64,000 nucleotides of DNA, from the NCBI GenBank assembly GCA_014860005.1, contig JACZKP010000045.1, forward strand, positions 62,001 through 126,000. Reading direction: 5' to 3'. Shown in pieces: positions 45,407 through 52,956 of this stretch. A program made the translations under genes and the position numbers. Under the pieces are notes generated by a model that was given only the letters and a program-made list of their open reading frames with translations, had not been told where the DNA came from and did not search any database. Every line of letters starts with the position of its first letter. Position 1 is the first letter of the stretch. The DNA comes from Verrucomicrobiota bacterium. GTDB taxonomy: Bacteria; Verrucomicrobiota; Verrucomicrobiae; Limisphaerales; UBA11358.

Positions 45407-46396
45407 TCAGCGGCGAACGACTGATCGGACGGCGGAACGCTCTTTGATGACAACCATGTTATGATTTCCCCGGGCGGCGATTGCCACGACGTTTCGCGTT
45501 TCTGCGGGGATGTCGCATTGGCCGGCCGGGTTGAACCCCCAAGTGACAATCGAGCCATCGCGCTTTAACGCCAAGCCATGATAGTCCCCGGCCGCAATAG
45601 CAACCACGCCAGTGAGGTCTAGGGGAGCGGGCCACTGCGCAAGGCCGAAAGCACCCCAGGAAACCACGGTGCCATCGCGTCGCAAAGCGAGACTGTAATT
45701 CCCCGCCGCGGCGATGGCCACGACCCGGCTCAGTCCTTGAGGCACACTCGATTGGCCTCGGGCATTGCTGCCCCAGGCGACCACGGTGCCGTCCCGTTTG
45801 AGCGCCAGGCTGTGATACGTTCCGCCCGCGATCGCAACCACTTCGTTCAAACCGGCAGGGACGTTGCATTGACCGGTCCCATTTTCGCCCCAGGCGACCA
45901 CGGTGCCGTCCCGTTTGAGGGCCAGGCTGTGCAAGGACCCCGCGGCAACCGCCACGGCGCGCCTCAGTTCCACCGGCACCGCACATTGGCCGAAATCTCC
46001 GTACTGCCCGCTGGCCGGCCCCCACGCGATCACCCTGCCGGTCCACAGCAGCGCCAGACTATGCACGTTGCCCGCCGCCACCTGGCGCACCATTGCCCGG
46101 TCCAGGGTCGTGGGAATCTGCGATTGCCCAAACCGATTATCGCCCCAGGCTTCCACGCTCCAGTTTCGGTTCAACACCAGGTCATGGAAGCTGCCAGCGG
46201 CAATTTGCGCCACCAGTGAAGTATTCGTGTCCTCGGTGGTGAACTCATAGTTGAGGTCGCCCCAGGTGACGACCCGTTGTTCCGCGTCGGCGGCGATCAC
46301 GGTACCGAAGAATAGCAGAAGCACCGCCGGCAGAGACAATGCGAGCCGTGTGGTGAATTGTTTCCTTTCAGGCGATGGACGAAATGTTTTATTCAT
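45407..46396 (-). CDS. Secreted RCC1-repeat protein
   Basis: 329 residues from the ATG at 46396; longer in-frame starts lack a signal peptide. The N-terminus is a signal sequence (LALSLPAVLLLFFGTVIAADA). Seven RCC1-type repeats follow, each of the form AAGxxHSLALKRDGTVVAWGxNxxGQxxVP, which should build a beta-propeller. Several DNA repeats within it are almost identical, so it may vary by recombination. RCC1-type propellers in bacteria are usually extracellular or surface proteins; the ligand is unknown. Confidence 0.88.
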   Translation of the reverse strand: MNKTFRPSPERKQFTTRLALSLPAVLLLFFGTVIAADAEQRVVTWGDLNYEFTTEDTNTSLVAQIAAGSFHDLVLNRNWSVEAWGDNRFGQSQIPTTLDRAMVRQVAAGNVHSLALLWTGRVIAWGPASGQYGDFGQCAVPVELRRAVAVAAGSLHSLALKRDGTVVAWGENGTGQCNVPAGLNEVVAIAGGTYHSLALKRDGTVVAWGSNARGQSSVPQGLSRVVAIAAAGNYSLALRRDGTVVSWGAFGLAQWPAPLDLTGVVAIAAGDYHGLALKRDGSIVTWGFNPAGQCDIPAETRNVVAIAARGNHNMVVIKERSAVRSVVRR

Positions 46397-46796
46397 TTTA
46401 GCGAGGCGAAAACTTCTTGACCACGTTACCGTCGGGGAGGGGAATAACCAGTCGGGGAGACTTACTAAGAGGATCCAGGGGATTCCCCGGGGATGAGTTC
46501 GGCTGCAATTCGTAGCCTGAGTCCGGGTGGCTTCAGGCTTGAGGCAGGTGATGGCTGGCCCAGTGTGCAGGGCGTTGTTCAAGACGAGAGCTTTTTGGCT
46601 GCAAAGAGTTCTGACGGTCAAAGGGCAGGGACACCGCGAGGCGCGGCCCTTTACCCGCCGCTACGAATTCTGCATTTGTGCGGGGCACCACCAATGGAAG
46701 TTGGAGAAGCTGGGCGCGTGTTTGAGGGGCTTGCGACGGTGGAATTACGATGGCAGCAAAGCCGTGCCTGTGTCAGTTTCAAGCGCAGCAGCATTC
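46397..46796. other. Intergenic region, no gene seen
   Basis: About 400 bases between two divergent genes. It contains a possible hairpin (aagggcagg...gcggcccttt) near 46620-46650. The open frames here have no family resemblance. Confidence 0.4.
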
Positions 46797-46799
46797 ATG

Positions 46800-47036
46800 A
46801 TGAATCCGGAAATCGAACGCAACTTGGGCGAGCAGCCGATTGCGCGGATCATGCGGGAGCACAACCTCAAAGCGCATGATCTTGTGGCGACCTCGCCTGT
46901 GGGGATGACGCACAAGATGGTGGCCCGTGCGTGCAAAGGGAGGCGGCTGACTCTGAACACGCAGGCCAAAGTGCTCACGGCCCTGAACCGTGCCACCGGG
47001 AAGAACTACCCGCTGCACGCCCTGTTCAATTATTGA
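46800..47036 (+). CDS. Small conserved HTH-like protein
   Basis: 78 residues starting MNPEIERNLGEQPIARIMRE (an ATG three bases earlier is possible). The pattern AHDLVATSPVGMTHKMVARACKGRRL fits a helix-turn-helix with a following wing or helix, and the end is ALNRATGKNYPLHALFNY. I recall similar short proteins as conserved in Verrucomicrobia, usually without assigned function. A DNA-binding regulator is a guess from the pattern. Confidence 0.7.
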   Translation: MNPEIERNLGEQPIARIMREHNLKAHDLVATSPVGMTHKMVARACKGRRLTLNTQAKVLTALNRATGKNYPLHALFNY

Positions 47037-47068
47037 GGACGGGAATCGTCAGCCATGGGAGTCTTGGC

Positions 47069-47257
47069 CTAAAAGTGAGCGGCGGCCATTACATCAGCGA
47101 GGCTCCCATTCGGAGACTGCGGGGTGGTGGTTTGTCCCAATCGTACGGTCAATGCTTCACCCAGACTGAACCCAACTCCGGTCATCCCGACGACAGCCAG
47201 ACCAAACAGGATGATCCGAATCTTCAAAATGGCACGTCCGAAGGGATTGGTTTTCAT
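47069..47257 (-). CDS. Small single-helix membrane peptide (possible)
   Basis: 62 residues with one hydrophobic segment (IRIILFGLAVVGMTGVGFSL, about 14-33) after a basic N-terminus (KTNPFGRAILK). It is convergent with the HTH-like gene. It has no recognisable family and could be a chance frame; a plausible start and membrane topology are the only support. Confidence 0.4.
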   Translation of the reverse strand: MKTNPFGRAILKIRIILFGLAVVGMTGVGFSLGEALTVRLGQTTTPQSPNGSLADVMAAAHF

Positions 47258-47460
47258 GACGCCACATTAGCCGTCCATGCATCTGGGGTGTTAATCGGAA
47301 AAACTTGCAGATTCATTGATGCAGACGATACGGACGCTCCCTACCGTGCCGCTGTGGACATCGCGCTGCCGGTTCGTGTCTCATCTGAGGATGGCGCGGT
47401 CGCATAAACACGACCTCGATATGCGCGCTCCGGCGGCGTAGGATTCCACCGCCGACCGCG

Positions 47461-48780
47461 ATGCCTGTGAAAGAACCTCAATCGCCCGCGCAGATCGCCA
47501 GTGTTCCGCAAGAGGTCACGGGACAGGCCCGGCTCGTGGTCGTGGGGAGCGTGACGTGGCGCAACACCTTCGCTGCGCTGAAGCATCGCAACTTCCGCCT
47601 GTTCTTCGTCGGCCAACTGGTATCGCTCACCGGCTCTTGGGTGCAGAACACGGCGCAAGGCTGGCTGGTGTACCAGTTAACCGGCTCCAAAGTGTTGCTC
47701 GGCACCGTGGCGGCCGTCGGTTCCCTGCCGATGCTGCTGCTCTCCGTGTGGGGCGGCTCCGTTGCTGACCGGCATTCCAAGCGCACCGTTGTGTTCTACA
47801 CCCAGACCGGGATGATGCTGCTGGCCTTTGCATTTGCGGCACTGGTGGGGAGCGGGCGCATTCAGCCCTGGCACATTCTGGTGCTGGCGGCCTTGGGTGG
47901 TGTGGCGATGGCTTTCGACATGCCCGCCCGGCAGGCGTTCATGGTGGAGATGACCAGCCGCGAAGACCTGATGAACGCGGTGTCGCTGAACAGTTCGATC
48001 GTCAACGGCGCACGAGTTATCGGCCCCGCGGTGGCGGGCTTCCTCATGGCTCAAGTGGGCATGACTTGGTGTTTCCTGCTGAACGGTCTCAGCTTCATCG
48101 CGGTGATTGTCGGCTTGCTCATGATGCGCCTGCCCCAGTTCGTGCCTCCGGCAATGCCGGCTTCGGCGGGCCGCCATGTGCTCGAAGGTTTCGCCTACGT
48201 GGCAGGCCACCGGCGTTTGCGCACGCTGCTCCTGCTCTTTGGGGTGGTGGGCATCTTCGGTTGGTCGTACTCCGTGCTGCTGCCGGCGTATGCGATGGAC
48301 ATTCTCCAGGTGGGCGAAGGAGGTTATGGCGCACTGCTCAGTGCCAACGGCTTTGGTGCGCTCTTGGGGGCGTTGACGGTGGCCACGGCAGGCAACCGGG
48401 TGCGGCCCCGACTGATGATTCTTGGAGGCTTGTGGTTGTTCTCGGCCATGCTGCTCCTGCTGGCGTTCGTGCGCTGGTACCCGCTCGTGCTGCTGTGTAT
48501 GACGGTGGGCGGCTGGGGAATGCTGCTCTACTTCGCGACGACGAACACGCTCATCCAGACCAGCGTGTCGGATGCGATGCGGGGACGCGTGATGGGTATC
48601 TGGGCTTTGATCTTCGGAGGCATGATGCCGATCGGGGGAATCGAATCAGGCTTGCTGTCGCAGGCCGTCGGTGTGCCGTGGACAATCGCCGTGGGCGCGG
48701 TGATCTGTGCCGCGGCGGGTTTGGTGACTTGGTGGGCGGTGCGCCGCAATCCGCCGGCCCCGGTGGAGATGCGTAACTGA
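47461..48780 (+). CDS. MFS transporter, MFS_3/EntS-like
   Basis: 439 residues with about 12 membrane helices. The first part (NFRLFFVGQLVSLTGSWVQNTAQGWLVYQLT) is typical of the MFS_3 family, and WGGSVADRHSKRTVVFYTQT between helices 2 and 3 is the loop signature. It also has SLNSSIVNGARVIGPAVAGF and LGALTVATAGNRVRPR. The family includes the enterobactin exporter EntS and other exporters of small molecules; no substrate can be named. The start at 47461 fits. Confidence 0.9.
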   Translation: MPVKEPQSPAQIASVPQEVTGQARLVVVGSVTWRNTFAALKHRNFRLFFVGQLVSLTGSWVQNTAQGWLVYQLTGSKVLLGTVAAVGSLPMLLLSVWGGSVADRHSKRTVVFYTQTGMMLLAFAFAALVGSGRIQPWHILVLAALGGVAMAFDMPARQAFMVEMTSREDLMNAVSLNSSIVNGARVIGPAVAGFLMAQVGMTWCFLLNGLSFIAVIVGLLMMRLPQFVPPAMPASAGRHVLEGFAYVAGHRRLRTLLLLFGVVGIFGWSYSVLLPAYAMDILQVGEGGYGALLSANGFGALLGALTVATAGNRVRPRLMILGGLWLFSAMLLLLAFVRWYPLVLLCMTVGGWGMLLYFATTNTLIQTSVSDAMRGRVMGIWALIFGGMMPIGGIESGLLSQAVGVPWTIAVGAVICAAAGLVTWWAVRRNPPAPVEMRN

Positions 48781-48926
48781 TCGTGTTTCCGCCTGGCGTT
48801 GACACCTTTGCCTCCTCACAAGTGGAGGCCGGAAGCGCCTAGAATCAACTTGCGAAACAAGCTGGTTTTTCCGATGATTTTTCATGGCGCTCAAACTAAA
48901 GCAGTTAGTGGGCGTTGCCTCCGGTT

Positions 48927-49001
48927 GCGCGGTTAGCTCAGTGGTAGAGCACTTCCTTGACACGGAAGGGGTCAGAGGTTCAAACCCTCTATCGCGCACC
49001 A
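48927..49001 (+). tRNA. tRNA-Val (anticodon GAC)
   Basis: Folds as a normal tRNA: acceptor stem gcgcggt/atcgcgc, D arm gctc...gagc, anticodon stem cttcc/ggaag around loop ttgacac (anticodon GAC, valine), T arm agagg/cctct with ttcaaac. The 3-prime CCA is encoded. The restriction island begins directly downstream, which fits a tRNA-type integration site, although no integrase or duplicated tRNA end was found. Confidence 0.97.
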
Positions 49002-49315
49002 TCTCATTTCGCGTTGTGAGTAGCCACGGGGATGTTGTGCGGCTTAAGGGAATTTGGTGGAAACACATAGAAACAGTTGAAAAGGCAATGACTTATGATT
49101 GGGCCGAGGTCTGGCGGCTAGTGCGCATTACGGGCGGGTGTGCGGTTTGCCAGTTCCTAAAGGCAGCCTCCAGAAACCGCTGATTTCCAAGGGTCTGCAA
49201 GGTTGGATCTCGAAAAGCGCACAGAATCGAAGTGACTCTGAGGGGTGCAAGGTGCAAAGACTTTTTAACGGTAAAGTCTCCAGTGGTCAGAATTCAACAG
49301 CGCAGTTTTTGGCCC

Positions 49316-49724
49316 CTAGCTCTTGTAAAGCTCCACGCAGATGCGGCGGCTCATGCTGACGACCATCGCCTTGCCTTCCCATCGCGGCGTAACGGGCTTC
49401 CCAATGCTTCGCCAAGTCCTCGGCCACGAGCGCGATGCGCTTGTCCGTCCCGAGCATCGCTTCCAACTGCGCCCATTTCCGGCGCAGGCTTTCCTTCGTG
49501 GCTTCCTCCGCCTCTTCCGTCACTACCTCGAAGTTCGGGTCAATCTTCGGGCGTTCCTCCGGCTTCAAATCAATTTTCGCCAGCCGCGCCTCGTAATAGA
49601 TCGGGACGGTGGCCTTGTCTTCCTTCGATTGCAGAATGTCGTAAACGTCAATGTAATCGTATTGGCTGCGGTGCGTTTCGTCGGCGATGACGATGATGTT
49701 GCGCCGGTCGGAAAGCAGCGGATG
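49316..49724 (-). pseudogene. Type I restriction HsdR fragment
   Basis: The minus strand reads [20 protein letters not shown], then [20 protein letters not shown] and [20 protein letters not shown]: the DEAD-motor middle of type I HsdR, with motif II DETH. The usual 35-40 residues after SQYD are deleted. A frameshift follows AAM; the other frame gives [19 protein letters not shown] and then stops at 49316. Both ends of the protein are gone. Confidence 0.85.
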
Positions 49725-49732
49725 CTACCGCC

Positions 49733-50797
49733 TCACGCGACGGCGAAGCTGGCGTCCCAACTTTGCTCCTTCAATCGCTGCCACGCTTTGCGCAGATGCT
49801 CCTTCTTCATGAGTCGGCGTTTGCGAGGATTCCATTTGTGAACAGCCGCCGCGGCCGCTTCAGAGGATTCCCGCGTCTCTACATTTTCCCGCATGACCCA
49901 GTGAACCGAACTGAGCAGTTCCAAGCCGTAAGGGTCTTCAAATCCTTCAATCAATTCCGCCACGCGATCCATGCGCTGGCGAATGACCTCGTCGTCCTTG
50001 AGGAACGTCTCCGCTTCTTCGACCGCGCCGGGCAGCAGTTCAATGGTCTTGGCCGGGTTGTCTTTGCCGTCACCGTAGCCCTGCGTGTAAAGCTTTTCCA
50101 ACCGAATGAGAACCTGCCGCAGATTCTTCGCATACGGGCCAAAATCTTTAGCCTCGTATTGCAGCCGCAAGGGCTGACCAGCGGCCTGAAGGAAATACAT
50201 CAGCTTGTGAATTTCCAGCAGACTGACAAATGGGTCGAGCAAGCCCTTGAGATACCGGTCCATCAGCGCAATCAACGCGGCCTGTCCCATCGTCATCTTC
50301 GGACGCTCGGTGCGATTCGGCATGGCGCTGGCCTCGGGCGCGCCGCCCGGAGCGAACACCAGCACGCGAACCTCGGGCAGTGCCGCAAATGCTGATTCGA
50401 TGCGCGGGCGCACTTCATTCCAATTCAGCCCGCCGTTGCCGCAACCCAGCGGCGGAACGGCGATGGAGCGGATGTGCAGCCGCTTGATGGTCGCGACCAA
50501 ATCTTGCAGCCCCGTCTCGATGTCCGCCATCCGGCTGCCCGCACGCCAGTGACCCTTCGTCGGAAAGTTGATGATCCAGCGCGGCCCGCCCACCAGCCCG
50601 CCCAGGTCGAACACCTGCACCTTGCCGAGCTTCACCTCGCCGGCTTTGCAGTCGCGCTCGTAGGCGCGGAACATCTGCGGATAAGCCTGCTTGAATTGCA
50701 GCGCGATGCCTTTGCCCATGATGCCCGCCGTGTTCACGGTGTTCACCAGCGCCTCGGCCGGCGCTTCCAGTAAATTGCCTTTGGTCAGTTCGATCAT
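49733..50797 (-). CDS. darG: DarG: macrodomain antitoxin (DNA ADP-ribosylglycohydrolase)
   Basis: 354 residues. Residues 1-150 are a macrodomain (MIELTKGNLLEAPAEALVN, VNTAGIMGKGIALQFKQAYP, WIINFPTKGHWR, AVPPLGCGNGGLNWNEVRP) and about 165-330 form the helical C-terminal domain that binds the toxin (MDRYLKGLLDPFVSLLEIHKLMYF). The family DarG removes ADP-ribose from thymidine in DNA and neutralises DarT. The gene looks intact, but the cognate darT upstream is reduced to a stub. The last 30 residues are rich in Lys/Arg. Confidence 0.92.
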   Translation of the reverse strand: MIELTKGNLLEAPAEALVNTVNTAGIMGKGIALQFKQAYPQMFRAYERDCKAGEVKLGKVQVFDLGGLVGGPRWIINFPTKGHWRAGSRMADIETGLQDLVATIKRLHIRSIAVPPLGCGNGGLNWNEVRPRIESAFAALPEVRVLVFAPGGAPEASAMPNRTERPKMTMGQAALIALMDRYLKGLLDPFVSLLEIHKLMYFLQAAGQPLRLQYEAKDFGPYAKNLRQVLIRLEKLYTQGYGDGKDNPAKTIELLPGAVEEAETFLKDDEVIRQRMDRVAELIEGFEDPYGLELLSSVHWVMRENVETRESSEAAAAAVHKWNPRKRRLMKKEHLRKAWQRLKEQSWDASFAVA

Positions 50798-50800
50798 GAT

Positions 50801-50917
50801 TCAGTAATACCAGTCCGGCTCGACGGTCACGGTCGGACGATGGTGTTGAGAGTTTAACAAATCCTGCACCTGCTTGGCCACTCCGCTGTTGTGACAACCC
50901 ACGGCATGAAAACCCGT
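50801..50917 (-). pseudogene. DarT toxin gene, C-terminal stub
   Basis: The minus strand reads FHAVGCHNSGVAKQVQDLLN, then HRPTVTVEPDWYY and a stop at 50801-50803, three bases before the darG ATG. DarT proteins end in a very similar PxWYY/PxWYF motif. Only about 38 codons remain; a stop codon lies at 50918-50920. The toxin cannot be made. Confidence 0.72.
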
Positions 50918-51070
50918 CTAGGAAAGAAATCCGTCACCAGAATTTCCGCCGTCTTTTGACTCGTCTTCCCGCGCGAGTCCGTGACCCGGATGTTAACAAG
51001 CGAATGGCATTGGCGTGGAATCGTGATCCGGTAGAAGAAGCAGCGTCATAAAAGCCGTGGACTGAGCCAC

Positions 51071-51076
51071 TATTAT
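51071..51076 (+). promoter_or_regulatory. Possible -10 of controller gene, leaderless
   Basis: TATTAT lies seven bases before the controller ATG, so transcription would start at or next to the first codon. Leaderless mRNAs are known for several restriction-modification controller genes. The -35 is weak, and a gtggactgagccac motif upstream may be the controller binding site. Confidence 0.35.
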
Positions 51077-51082
51077 CGGGGC

Positions 51083-51307
51083 ATGGCAAAAACCAAGTCG
51101 CTGGTCCAAATCGGCAGCAGGATTCGCGCAATTCGTGAGGCGCGTGGCATTTCCCAAGAGCAAATGGCAATGGATGCGGGGCTGGATCGCGCCTACTACG
51201 GGCGAATCGAAAGGGGTGAGGTCAATGTCGCGGCGTTGAATCTTCTGAAGATCGCCAAGTCATTGGAAACCGAAGTCGGCGAGTTCTTCCCGCAAGGCAA
51301 TCGCTGA
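51083..51307 (+). CDS. Restriction-modification controller (C) protein, XRE type
   Basis: 74 residues forming a single helix-turn-helix (IGSRIRAIREARGISQEQMA, then DRAYYGRIERGEVNVAALNLLKIAKSLE). Size and family match controller proteins that delay restriction enzyme expression until DNA is methylated. It is followed after 14 bases by the nuclease gene in the same direction, the standard C-R layout. Confidence 0.9.
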   Translation: MAKTKSLVQIGSRIRAIREARGISQEQMAMDAGLDRAYYGRIERGEVNVAALNLLKIAKSLETEVGEFFPQGNR

Positions 51308-51321
51308 AAACGAGGAGCGCG

Positions 51322-52956
51322 ATGCCAGCCCGAAAACAATACGGCAGCAAGGGTCAAACTTGGCATCCTGATTTCGTTGCCTACATGGAGTTCATTGCTC
51401 GCCATCCGAGCTACGCGGGAATGCCTGACGCTTACGCTGCTGAAAACAAGATTCAGTGGGAAGCCCCGTCAAATCGCGGTTCTGGCAGGTTCAAGGAAAC
51501 GCATGGCAAACGTCTGAATTGGTGGCGACGAAAAGCTCGTGAACTTGGAATCTCCGTCAATGCTGACAAGTGGATCAGCAAGACCGCCAAGAAACTACAT
51601 CCGACAGGCAAGAAGCCCTGCAAGCGGTGCGGACGGGTGCTGGAAATCCGATACGCGTATCCTCGTGACCTCTTGCTGAACAGGATTCGGAAACTTTCCT
51701 ACGTTGAATCAGACTTCACGCTGGATCGGTTGGAGCACATCGCAGCGCTGATCGGTCGCCTTCATGGCCAATATGGCAGGAAAATTCTTGAGGACCTGCC
51801 CGTGGTCTTGCGAGCGAGCGGTGTCAATCCGCCTTCTACATTTAATTCGCTCGCGGATTGTTTGGCGTGGATTGAAACGCAATACATCCCGGCAGAGCCG
51901 TCTGTGTTAAGCCCCGGCGCAATGTCGAACGCCCCGGACCGGTTCGATGGTTTCCACTCTTTCAACCTCTGCTGTCGCGGTGTCGCGGACACCGGACGGC
52001 ACAAAGGCAATCTGTCCAGCTACGTCACCGACCGACGCGTATTCGAGTATTGGGCGGATGGCGATTGGATCGCGGCGGACAGACTCATGGGCGCGATTCG
52101 TTCAACCCTTGGGGATGAACTCTGCCTCCGCGGTCATAGCGGTCCGTGCGACGCAGACCACATCGGCCCGATTTCACTCGGCTTTACGCATCACGCTTTG
52201 TTTCAGATGCTGTGCAAGTCGTGCAACAGTGCGAAGAACAATCGGATGAGCTTGTCCGATGTTCAGCACCTGGTCAGGGCAGAAGCCGGTGGTGCTGATG
52301 TCATGTCGTGGCACAGCAAAGCGTTGTGGGATTTGAGAAAGAATTCAGTTTCCGATGATGAAACCGCGCTTCGTCTCAGCAAACTGCTCCGTGACAATCG
52401 ACACTCATTCATGGCGATTCTTCGCCGCATTGAACGGGCTGGACATTACGCCTTCCTGTTGAGCCTGCTCAATCTCGACTGCGCCGACTTCGACGTGGAG
52501 TTTGAGGAATTGGAGGTCGTTGATCACCTGACGCGCTTCAGAGTGGAGAAACGAAAACGACGAACGACGAAATACGCCCTCGAGCAAAAGGCACGACGGT
52601 GCAGGATTGCGCTCGAATCGCTGAGGACTTACTTCAAAAAAGAGAATCGCAACGCGTTTGTTATCGCGCTTCCCGAAACCGAAGCGGCAACGGTCGTCGC
52701 GATCGCCGCGCTGAAAGAATCACCGGAGGAGTTCAGGAAACTCGACAAGCAAGTCGCACGGGTGTTGAAGATTCGGAAACAGGATGCCATTGACTCAGGT
52801 TTCCGCAGATTGCTTCGGAAGCTTCCTTCGCCTTGGCCGGAGCAATTTCGCGTTGCGCAGGGTTCGCTGCGCGAGGCAATGCAGGCAGTCGCAAGGGAAT
52901 TGAGCCAGCGTTGGGATGACGAGCGCTACGTCCGGGCCGAAGTTGTTTCCGATTAG
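51322..52956 (+). CDS. Type IIS restriction endonuclease, Alw26I/Eco31I/Esp3I family
   Basis: 544 residues. The N-terminus (QYGSKGQTWHPDFVAYMEFI and KIQWEAPSNRGSGRFKETH) matches the Alw26I/Eco31I/Esp3I family closely. The catalytic HNH-type motif is in GPCDADHIGPISLGFTHHAL (about 275-295), followed by LCKSCNSAKNNR; Eco31I is known to use an HNH site. A Cys4-like pair (CKRCGR) occurs earlier. Family members recognise GTCTC-type sequences (GTCTC, GGTCTC, CGTCTC) and cut downstream; the exact site here cannot be read. Its stop overlaps the stop of the methylase gene on the other strand. Confidence 0.9.
   Translation: MPARKQYGSKGQTWHPDFVAYMEFIARHPSYAGMPDAYAAENKIQWEAPSNRGSGRFKETHGKRLNWWRRKARELGISVNADKWISKTAKKLHPTGKKPCKRCGRVLEIRYAYPRDLLLNRIRKLSYVESDFTLDRLEHIAALIGRLHGQYGRKILEDLPVVLRASGVNPPSTFNSLADCLAWIETQYIPAEPSVLSPGAMSNAPDRFDGFHSFNLCCRGVADTGRHKGNLSSYVTDRRVFEYWADGDWIAADRLMGAIRSTLGDELCLRGHSGPCDADHIGPISLGFTHHALFQMLCKSCNSAKNNRMSLSDVQHLVRAEAGGADVMSWHSKALWDLRKNSVSDDETALRLSKLLRDNRHSFMAILRRIERAGHYAFLLSLLNLDCADFDVEFEELEVVDHLTRFRVEKRKRRTTKYALEQKARRCRIALESLRTYFKKENRNAFVIALPETEAATVVAIAALKESPEEFRKLDKQVARVLKIRKQDAIDSGFRRLLRKLPSPWPEQFRVAQGSLREAMQAVARELSQRWDDERYVRAEVVSD

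Noticed and set aside
48781..49315. Integrase or duplicated tRNA end marking an integrated element at tRNA-Val
   Set aside because: No integrase frame and no second copy of the tRNA 3-prime end was found in the island or at its far side.
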